DNA of 12,860 nt from Euryarchaeota archaeon UBA60 (GTDB taxonomy: Archaea > Thermoplasmatota > Poseidoniia > Poseidoniales > Poseidoniaceae): the NCBI GenBank assembly GCA_002503395.1, contig DARQ01000072.1, positions 15,356-28,215 of the forward strand, given 5' to 3'. Every line of letters starts with the position of its first letter. The first letter of the stretch is position 1. The notes beneath the pieces were generated by a model that was not told the DNA's origin, made no database searches, and saw nothing but the letters and a program-made list of their open reading frames with translations. The position numbers and the translations under genes were made by a program. Below are positions 7,648-12,860 of this stretch, piece after piece.

Positions 7648-9813
7648 TTAATCGGCCTCCACATTAACTAATTTCTTGCCGAACGGAACGAAGGGAATTC
7701 CTCCGGTCTCGTAGAACTTGCCCATCCATTCCACAAAGTGGAGACGGGCGGCTTGCACGTTAGGGCTGAACATACCCAATATCAGAGCGAATACCTGCAC
7801 CCCGAGCCAACCGATGAGCAGGACCGGTATCAAAATAAGGTCCATTGCTCCGGCGTGAGAAAGATCGGCCAAGGTATGACCGAGTGGAGCATATAGCATA
7901 TCATTCCCGGTTTCGGCAATCTTGACGCCGACGATGCCGACCGCGAAAATTCGCACATATGAGATAGTATTGGAGAGGATTTGCAGGGATTCCAGTGGCC
8001 CCAAACCAATAGCTATCGGTAGTGGAATTCCCTCATACTTCCACAACATGATAACCACCATGAAAATACCGATTCCCAACACTATCAAACCAACGGTGGC
8101 AAACATATCCAGCAATGCTAGATAATCAGAATCGCTATGCTTCGGCGACACGATGAATGAATAGACGAAAAAGAATCCACCACCGAGCACTAGAAGCCAT
8201 GAGCCCTTCTCAAACATCGCGGCTACGAAACCGTGCTCACGGTTGACCTCACGGAAGCCGAGAATCATCCCGAGAGCGAGGTGGAGAATGCCGAGATATA
8301 GTGACAAGACGATGAGGTCGTTGATGTGAGTCGATACGCGGTGGAATGGATAGGCTAAATTCAATCCGAACATCCCTTCCCACATCCACTGTATCTCTCC
8401 GCCGTTTGGGTATAGGGCGGTCATCCAAGTCACCCAACCCGGAGCATGTGCTGCGGCTTCCCAGTGATAATGGCCATGCGCAGCTTTACACTGCGCCACA
8501 CCGACGATTCCTTCAATGTCGCATCCACCGTGCGGCAGATATTCAAAACCGGCAAATTCACCGAAAATATAGCCGAATACGATGGTTGAAAAACCGATAT
8601 AATATAGTAGACCAGATGCTTGTATGACCAACTCATTACGAGCGAATTTCTTCGATAGCCACCACGCAATAGCAACGATTGCAATACCATAGGCGATATC
8701 GCCAAGCATCAATCCGAAGAATATCGGGTAGGTGATGAACATGAAGGTGGTTGGGTCGATTCGCCCGTACTTCGGTCGTCCGACCGCATCGGTCAACAAT
8801 TCAAATGGCCTGGCGGCATTAAAATTCTGGAATGCGATTGGTGGAAGTTCGACCTCTTCGTCAGTGAAGTGATGGCCGCGCCCACGCGGCATCTCAAATG
8901 GTGTGGACTCGGCAAAGGTCGCAACCTTCGATAAGGCGGCAACGGTCTCTTCAGCCTGCTCGGAAATGACCCAACCTTCCATGATGAAGGCGTGTTCGCT
9001 GACGGCTACACGCACCGGGGCGGTTTGAATCTCAAAGTCACGCTCCAATACCTCAATCCCCCCGACTAGGAGACCACCGTTGGCATCGTTCCAAGTCTCA
9101 AGACTGGACTGAAGATTTTCTGCTTCAGACTTCAAGCCCCCGACCTCACTGTCGATATCCTGCAACATCATCGCCGGGGAACCTTCACCGTCTGGGGGCA
9201 TCATCGATTCAAATTCATACTGCGTAAGTAACCGCTCGACCGCCTCGGCCGATGAGTTCTCACAATAGACTGCCAGCACTCCTCTTTTCCCCTTGCCATG
9301 AGAGGAGAAGACCAACAATTCCTCGGAAAGCTCATTCAAAGCGGCTAAACACTGCCCAAGGATTGGAGTGGTGCCGAGATTTATGGAAAGTGACTTGAAT
9401 CCACTCAATAATTCTAGATCCAAACCGAGTGGAGCGAGAAGTTCCAAGCCGTCACTCCGTTCTTCCAATTGCTCTAGTTGTGTGGTGACCTCATCGAGGC
9501 GCTTGATGTCATAGATTGCCGTATCAACCAGTTCAGGTAGTGAATTCTCAAGCGAGTCTCGCATCCTTCTGTTCTCGATGACTTCATCAGCCGCGCTCGA
9601 ATTGAGGTGGCTGATGCAGGAGCGCATCGCCGCCAAACGATGACTGATATCATCGGCCGCATCATCAGGTGTGCCGATGCCCAATTCACCACCATCATAA
9701 TCGATGAGGTGAATGGCACTCAGTCGTGCCGCCAACTCGAGGGTCGGGGATAATTCCTTGAGGGTGCCTGCTACCGAGATTCGAGATATCTCGGCTGTGG
9801 TAATACCAGACAT
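7648..9813 (-). CDS. atpI: A-type ATP synthase subunit I (membrane stator, a)
   Basis: Encodes 721 residues from the ATG at 9813. A TTG six bases upstream is an unlikely start because GGAGAG touches it directly. Subunit I is the stator half of the ion channel. Seen: a cytoplasmic N-terminal half with coiled coils (about 50-125 and 215-245) and a membrane domain from about residue 356. The essential arginine is in SYVRIFAVG (about R621), and the second conserved arginine is in AARLHFVEW (about R690). Between the second and third membrane segments there is a long loop (about residues 423-490) with two cysteines ten residues apart (about C431 and C442) and a cluster of histidines, a local expansion that I do not recognise from the usual family pattern. 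It lies between atpH (22 nt upstream) and atpK. Confidence 0.96.
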   Translation of the reverse strand: MSGITTAEISRISVAGTLKELSPTLELAARLSAIHLIDYDGGELGIGTPDDAADDISHRLAAMRSCISHLNSSAADEVIENRRMRDSLENSLPELVDTAIYDIKRLDEVTTQLEQLEERSDGLELLAPLGLDLELLSGFKSLSINLGTTPILGQCLAALNELSEELLVFSSHGKGKRGVLAVYCENSSAEAVERLLTQYEFESMMPPDGEGSPAMMLQDIDSEVGGLKSEAENLQSSLETWNDANGGLLVGGIEVLERDFEIQTAPVRVAVSEHAFIMEGWVISEQAEETVAALSKVATFAESTPFEMPRGRGHHFTDEEVELPPIAFQNFNAARPFELLTDAVGRPKYGRIDPTTFMFITYPIFFGLMLGDIAYGIAIVAIAWWLSKKFARNELVIQASGLLYYIGFSTIVFGYIFGEFAGFEYLPHGGCDIEGIVGVAQCKAAHGHYHWEAAAHAPGWVTWMTALYPNGGEIQWMWEGMFGLNLAYPFHRVSTHINDLIVLSLYLGILHLALGMILGFREVNREHGFVAAMFEKGSWLLVLGGGFFFVYSFIVSPKHSDSDYLALLDMFATVGLIVLGIGIFMVVIMLWKYEGIPLPIAIGLGPLESLQILSNTISYVRIFAVGIVGVKIAETGNDMLYAPLGHTLADLSHAGAMDLILIPVLLIGWLGVQVFALILGMFSPNVQAARLHFVEWMGKFYETGGIPFVPFGKKLVNVEAD

Positions 9814-9835
9814 TGCCAACTCTCCAAATAATTCA

Positions 9836-10153
9836 CTATTCGGCCATGAAAGATGCTAATACGACATCTACCGCATCTTGGCGGCGACTATCACTATTGT
9901 TCTTGATAGCGGCAATCTGCTCATCGCCATCGGCGCTGACTGCATCTGCTTCTTTGGCTGCCTTTGTTTTCGCGGCATCGACGATGCTAAGGGCATTTTC
10001 TTGACCCGATGAGCGCGCCTCAGAAATAATTTCAACAGCCTCTGAACGGGCCTTTGAAATGATATTCTGGGCCTTCTCATTAGCCTTCTTCAAAGAATTC
10101 TCAGCATCCGCTTCTGCGGTCAAAATTCGGGATAGGATTTCCGCCTTGCTCAA
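9836..10153 (-). CDS. atpH: A-type ATP synthase subunit H (peripheral stalk)
   Basis: Encodes 105 residues from a TTG at 10153. A GTG at 10162 is in frame but lies inside the ribosome binding site AAGGTGA, whereas the TTG has a five-base spacing and gives the expected short N terminus MSKAEILSRI. The protein is almost entirely an Ala/Glu/Lys-rich coiled coil (about residues 5-85), as in AhaH/V-type G, which twists with subunit E into the stator stalk. Its position as first gene of the operon before atpI is the standard one. The call rests on position and coiled-coil character, because this family is weakly conserved in sequence. Confidence 0.87.
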   Translation of the reverse strand: MSKAEILSRILTAEADAENSLKKANEKAQNIISKARSEAVEIISEARSSGQENALSIVDAAKTKAAKEADAVSADGDEQIAAIKNNSDSRRQDAVDVVLASFMAE

Positions 10154-10157
10154 CTGT

Positions 10158-10173
10158 ATCACCTTAAGGTGAT
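10158..10173. promoter_or_regulatory. Perfect 16-bp palindrome over the first ribosome binding site of the ATP synthase operon
   Basis: ATCACCTTAAGGTGAT is perfectly self-complementary and lies immediately before the atpH start at 10153. In the operon transcript it can fold as a six-pair stem (AUCACC/GGUGAU) with a UUAA loop that hides the ribosome binding site. As DNA it could be an operator for a dimeric regulator. Part of the match arises because the left arm is complementary to a Shine-Dalgarno sequence. The role is inferred. Confidence 0.5.
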
Positions 10174-10307
10174 TTTTGCGACCTAAGTGGAGTTTATATT
10201 GATGACGGACGTAACTTCACCTCAAGTATTGGCGCTAGGTTTCTTTCTTCATCACCAATCGACCCAAGCGTTTGAATTAGGAGGCACTACCGCAGCACTT
10301 GAAGACG
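10174..10307. other. Divergent intergenic spacer
   Basis: This spacer between the ATP synthase operon and the methyltransferase holds the TATA-like element at 10192-10200. It also has a ribosome-binding-like AGGAGG at 10279-10284, followed by no start codon at normal spacing. A plus-strand frame beginning near 10187-10202 runs through it into the methyltransferase in another frame and is not convincing. Nothing else is recognised. Confidence 0.6.
10192..10200 (-). promoter_or_regulatory. Probable TATA box for the ATP synthase operon, possibly shared with the divergent gene
   Basis: Read on the minus strand this is AATATAAAC; read on the plus strand its core is TTTATATT, close to the archaeal box A. 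Placed on the minus strand it predicts transcription starting near 10168-10173, about 15-20 nt before the atpH start. On the plus strand it would predict a start near 10223-10228, giving an untranslated leader of about 80 nt before the methyltransferase. It is the best such element I see in the divergent spacer. No transcription data support it. Confidence 0.42.
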
Positions 10308-11069
10308 ATGGCCGAAGATGGACTACCGAGCGACGAAGGTCGGGAACACGGCATCGATGCCTCGGGAATCGATGCCGGGGAATGGACCGAATTGATTCGG
10401 CATCTTGAGGCCACCATTCCGGTTTACGATAAGGTCAATTCAATAGTTACCCTCGGCCAAGATTCACGCTGGCGCCGCCACGTTGCAAAATCGGCGCAGC
10501 CGGGAATGAAGGTCCTGGAGGTCGGCTGTGGGCCGGGCACTTTCTCCGAACGCCTTGCCGGGGTCGAATTAACCTGCCTCGACCCGAGTGAAGAAATGCT
10601 GGCAGTGGCAAAGAAAAGAGTCGATGCGGCTAGGTCGTCTCGGTCTGAGGCGTCGGCAGAATATGTTGCGGCTACCGCCGAATCACTACCCTTTAGGAAC
10701 GATTCCTTCGACCGGGTATTCTGCCTTTTCTCGTTCCGGGATTTCCATGATAAGGAAAAAGGCCTCAAAGAAATGTTACGGGTCCTCAAACCTGGTGGGC
10801 TGCTGGTGATCTGCGACGCCGGAAAAGGACGCTTTCCACACGGATTATTGGGGCGACTGTGGATGGCGACGGTGGTACAATTGGTCGCCCGCAGAGTCAC
10901 CAAGAACCCCGACCATCCGTGGAAGTGGTTGGCCAAGACCTATGTCCATTTCGGCACCATCCCATTCTATCGGAAAATGATGCGCGATGTTGGCTATGAA
11001 AATGTTCGTGGCCGACTCCTCCTGCCATTCCTGATGGCAGGAAAACTCACTGGAACCAAACCGAAGTGA
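10308..11069 (+). CDS. Class I SAM-dependent methyltransferase, UbiE/MenG-like
   Basis: Encodes 253 residues from the ATG at 10308. A TTG at 10299 would add three residues, and neither has a well-placed binding site. The SAM-binding motif I is VLEVGCGPG (about 69-77), with the acidic end of strand 2 in CLDPSEEML (about 91-99). The segment before motif I (VYDKVNSIVTLGQDSRWRR) and the segment FSFRDFHDKEKGLKEMLRVLKPGG resemble the quinone methyltransferases UbiE/MenG, where the equivalent reads LRN...RVLKPGG. The C-terminal HFGTIPFYRKMMRDVGYENV also fits. A role in the last C-methylation of a menaquinone-type quinone is plausible, helped by the neighbouring prenyl synthase and reductase. Many relatives have other small-molecule substrates, so the substrate is an inference. 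It converges with the geranylgeranyl reductase. Confidence 0.85.
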   Translation: MAEDGLPSDEGREHGIDASGIDAGEWTELIRHLEATIPVYDKVNSIVTLGQDSRWRRHVAKSAQPGMKVLEVGCGPGTFSERLAGVELTCLDPSEEMLAVAKKRVDAARSSRSEASAEYVAATAESLPFRNDSFDRVFCLFSFRDFHDKEKGLKEMLRVLKPGGLLVICDAGKGRFPHGLLGRLWMATVVQLVARRVTKNPDHPWKWLAKTYVHFGTIPFYRKMMRDVGYENVRGRLLLPFLMAGKLTGTKPK

Positions 11070-11107
11070 GGGCGGCCGTACGATAAGAAGCAGAACGTAT
11101 GTCGCCC
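11070..11107 (+). terminator. Imperfect hairpin right after the methyltransferase stop
   Basis: GGGCG at 11070-11074 and TACG at 11079-11082 pair with CGTA at 11096-11099 and CGCCC at 11103-11107, leaving a small internal loop and a 13-nt terminal loop. Its position directly after the TGA suggests a 3'-end structure. There is no strong T run behind it, so termination is not proved. Confidence 0.3.
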
Positions 11108-11206
11108 GAGAGGAATCGTGAGTGCGAAATTCAAGGCCGTATTCAATAGCAAGCGGTGGCCTTGAATTGCCTCACGAGCGATTCCGGCTCATCAAGTCTA
11201 GGCGAC
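11101..11206. repeat. Nested inverted repeat in the convergent spacer
   Basis: Three pairs of arms are nested: GTCGCC (11101-11106) with GGCGAC (11201-11206), GGAATCG (11112-11118) with CGATTCC (11179-11185), and AATTCAAGGCC (11128-11138) with GGCCTTGAATT (11158-11168). GTGAG (11118-11122) and CTCAC (11171-11175) can also pair. The innermost arms are a perfect 11 bp around a 19-nt loop. It could be a bidirectional 3'-end structure, a structured RNA or a relic of a small inverted-repeat element. No coding frame explains it. Confidence 0.55.
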
Positions 11207-11225
11207 CGGACAATTATTCTCTCTG

Positions 11226-11265
11226 CCGAAGGCCGAAAGTCGTAGCGATTCGTAGTGGCCTTCGG
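11226..11265 (-). terminator. Hairpin just downstream of the geranylgeranyl reductase stop
   Basis: CCGAAGGCC at 11226-11234 and GGCCTTCGG at 11257-11265 are perfect 9-bp inverted arms around a 22-nt loop, beginning three bases after the reductase TAA. A 3'-end or stabilising structure is likely. The usual T-rich tract is missing, so a terminator role is an inference. Confidence 0.4.
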
Positions 11266-11267
11266 AG

Positions 11268-12434
11268 TTAGAACAGCCACAGCGGTCTCTTACATTCCAT
11301 CGCCCGCTTCAGCCCACCGATTGGCCCGAGGATTCGCATCATCGCCTCGGTGCGCAAATCACCACCCAGGAAGGCGTTGCCCAGGCGCTTTGAGCGCAGA
11401 CTGATGCGCAGGGCTTTGCCCATCGAGCGGCGCACCATCTTCTCATAAATCTCAAGTCCGACTCCATCGGCGCGGTGCGCCAAAATCGCATCGGCGGCGA
11501 ATTTGGCCGAAATCATCGCTTGCGAAATCCCACCGCCGTTGCTCGGCATCACCAAACCCGCGGCATCACCGACCGCCAACACATTACCATCGACCATTCG
11601 CTTGACCGGGCCTCCCATGGGAATCCATCCACCGCCCCAGGAGAGAACTTCAAAGTCCATCTTCTGACAAAACTCGCCAAGGTATTGCTTGAGCATGACC
11701 TCACCAAGTTTTCCGGCTGCAACCCCCAGTCCGACATTGGCGGTCTCACCCTTGGGGATGATCCACGCATAGCCACCGGGCGCAACCGCGCCGAGGAAAA
11801 CGTCGAAGGTATCGGGGAGGTCACCCTCGACCTGAGCGTAGATGGTCGGAATCTGGTCGGAAGGCCGGAATGTTGCATCTTTTCCGCGCCTCAGCCTAGC
11901 GACTTGTGCCAGTGAGCCCGATGCGTCGATGATATAATCCGCAGTGTAGGTGCCATTGGTGGTAAGATAGAGTTCGCGCCCGAGTTTGGGTTGCTTCTGC
12001 ACTTTCCGAAGGGCTGTTCCTACTCTGATTTCAGCTCCCGCAGAGGTGGCGCGCTCGGCCAACATTCCATCGAATTGCGGCCGGTGAGCACTGAAAGCAT
12101 CCAACTCAAAACCCCAGCATTTCATGCTCGGCGAGAATACTCGCATCCAATCCAATCTGGCTAGTCGCACCCGGTCCGGAAAATCGAAGGAAGAGCGTAG
12201 CCAAGGGTCTTTCTCGACATTGTCGAAAGCCGCAATCACCTCACCCCAATTGGGGATACATTCACCACACTGTGCAGGATTGCCAACTATTTCACGGCGC
12301 TCGATTGATAGTACATCAACGCCTTCCTCAGCCAAGCGCTGCGCCGCAACCGAGCCGGCGGGTCCGGCGCCGATAATCAAGACTTCACGGTGCTCGACAT
12401 CATCTCTTGCCGACTTTTTCACAGCCTCTGCCAC
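11268..12434 (-). CDS. Geranylgeranyl reductase family FAD-dependent oxidoreductase
   Basis: Encodes 388 residues, the usual size for this family. It saturates double bonds of geranylgeranyl chains, in archaea mainly on the ether lipid digeranylgeranylglycerophospholipid, and in some on quinone tails. Seen: the FAD-binding loop VLIIGAGPAGSVAA (about 18-31) with acidic E45 ending the second strand, the PAQCGECIP segment (about 53-61) with the conserved cysteines, the GYAWIIPKG motif (about 221-229) that shapes the substrate pocket, and VGDAAGLVMPSNGGG (about 288-302). The start is GTG, with AGGTGA five bases upstream. It follows the prenyl synthase by 24 nt on the same strand, so the two are probably one operon making and then saturating C20 chains. 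Which lipid or quinone is reduced cannot be read from the sequence. Confidence 0.92.
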   Translation of the reverse strand: MAEAVKKSARDDVEHREVLIIGAGPAGSVAAQRLAEEGVDVLSIERREIVGNPAQCGECIPNWGEVIAAFDNVEKDPWLRSSFDFPDRVRLARLDWMRVFSPSMKCWGFELDAFSAHRPQFDGMLAERATSAGAEIRVGTALRKVQKQPKLGRELYLTTNGTYTADYIIDASGSLAQVARLRRGKDATFRPSDQIPTIYAQVEGDLPDTFDVFLGAVAPGGYAWIIPKGETANVGLGVAAGKLGEVMLKQYLGEFCQKMDFEVLSWGGGWIPMGGPVKRMVDGNVLAVGDAAGLVMPSNGGGISQAMISAKFAADAILAHRADGVGLEIYEKMVRRSMGKALRISLRSKRLGNAFLGGDLRTEAMMRILGPIGGLKRAMECKRPLWLF

Positions 12435-12458
12435 AAACTCACCTATTCGTGTTCGATG

Positions 12459-12860
12459 TTATTCGTATCTGTCCATCACTAACTGGGTTAGGCTCTCGAT
12501 GCAATTACGTGCTTCGCTCTCGGGAAATTGTCGCAGCAGATGCAATGCTCGGTCAGTGTGATTGCGAACCAAGGTTCTGGCGTATTCCAAAGAGCCGGCC
12601 TCGGTCAGCAAATCTATCAACTCGTCCCACAGGCCATCGTGGAATCCGACGATTACCTCGGATAATCTGCTTCTGGAGTCACCGTGCAGAAGGGTGAGGG
12701 CGTGAATCAATGGCAGGGTCATCTTACCCTCAATCACATCGGCACCGCGCGGTTTGCCCATTCTCTCATCTCCGAGAATGTCGAGCAGGTCATCGACAAT
12801 TTGGAAGGCAAGGCCCAATTCCATCCCGAATTCCCCTAACTGCATTGCCTCTTCTGGGTT
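12459..12860 (-). CDS. Isoprenyl diphosphate synthase (geranylgeranyl/farnesyl type), C-terminal part
   Basis: The last 133 residues of a trans-prenyltransferase are inside the window; the frame is open to the edge, so the start and first Asp-rich motif lie beyond 12860. The second Asp-rich motif is present in FQIVDDLLDILGD (about residues 19-31 of the visible part) and binds magnesium and isopentenyl diphosphate. It is followed by the GADVIEGKMTLPLIHAL segment (about 38-54) that closes the active site in this family. The rest is helical up to the TAA stop. Chain length is set by residues before the first motif, which are not visible. Linkage to the geranylgeranyl reductase makes a geranylgeranyl product most likely. 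Confidence 0.92.
   Translation of the reverse strand, partial: NPEEAMQLGEFGMELGLAFQIVDDLLDILGDERMGKPRGADVIEGKMTLPLIHALTLLHGDSRSRLSEVIVGFHDGLWDELIDLLTEAGSLEYARTLVRNHTDRALHLLRQFPESEARNCIESLTQLVMDRYE

Noticed and set aside
9813..9819. TTG at 9819 as start of subunit I
   Set aside because: The ribosome binding site touches it without spacing; the ATG at 9813 has the normal six-base gap.
10187..10408. Plus-strand frame of 73 codons beginning in the divergent spacer
   Set aside because: It has no ribosome binding site, reads into the methyltransferase in another frame, and its second half is an Arg-rich out-of-frame translation with no family character.
11070..11267. tRNA or CRISPR array in the convergent spacer
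   Set aside because: The inverted repeats do not form a cloverleaf with a T-loop consensus, and there are no regularly spaced direct repeats.

Overview
The window carries one nearly complete archaeal energy-conservation locus and the edge of an isoprenoid/lipid locus. The gene set (A-type ATP synthase, geranylgeranyl reductase, prenyl synthase), acidic proteins and GGTGA-type ribosome binding sites point to a euryarchaeon. The overall style suggests Thermoplasmatota, most likely a marine Poseidoniales (marine group II) genome. That placement is an inference without any database search.

Layout. Positions 10153 down to 1497 (minus strand) hold a complete A1Ao ATP synthase operon in the order H-I-K-E-C-F-A-B-D. 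Genes are tightly packed (gaps of 4 to 47 nt), and nearly all have a Shine-Dalgarno-like GGAGG, GGAGA or GAGGTGA just upstream. These fix several starts inside the longest open frames. Directly downstream, positions 1424 to 1 hold a 5'-complete but window-truncated membrane protein of the site-2 protease (M50, EGY1-like) family. Its two catalytic motifs are both degenerate and it has no ordinary start codon. A divergent spacer (10174-10307) contains a TATA-like element and, at the head of the ATP synthase operon, a perfect 16-bp palindrome that overlaps the first ribosome binding site. On the plus strand 10308-11069 encodes a UbiE/MenG-like methyltransferase. It converges, across a 198-nt spacer full of inverted repeats (11070-11267), with a minus-strand pair: a prenyl synthase (C-terminal part, running off the window at 12860) followed by a geranylgeranyl reductase.

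How the genes work together. Subunits A3B3 with C, D, F, E and H form the catalytic head, central stalk and peripheral stalks. I and K form the membrane ion channel and rotor ring. The prenyl synthase supplies geranylgeranyl chains and the reductase saturates them. The methyltransferase could finish a menaquinone-like quinone or act on another small prenylated substrate. Together they describe membrane-lipid/quinone synthesis beside the machine that uses the ion gradient across that membrane. No mobile element, tRNA, rRNA or CRISPR array was seen. The least ordinary items are the apparent M50 pseudoprotease with a possible ATT start, the palindrome over the first ribosome binding site, the structured convergent spacer, and a Cys/His-rich insertion in subunit I.
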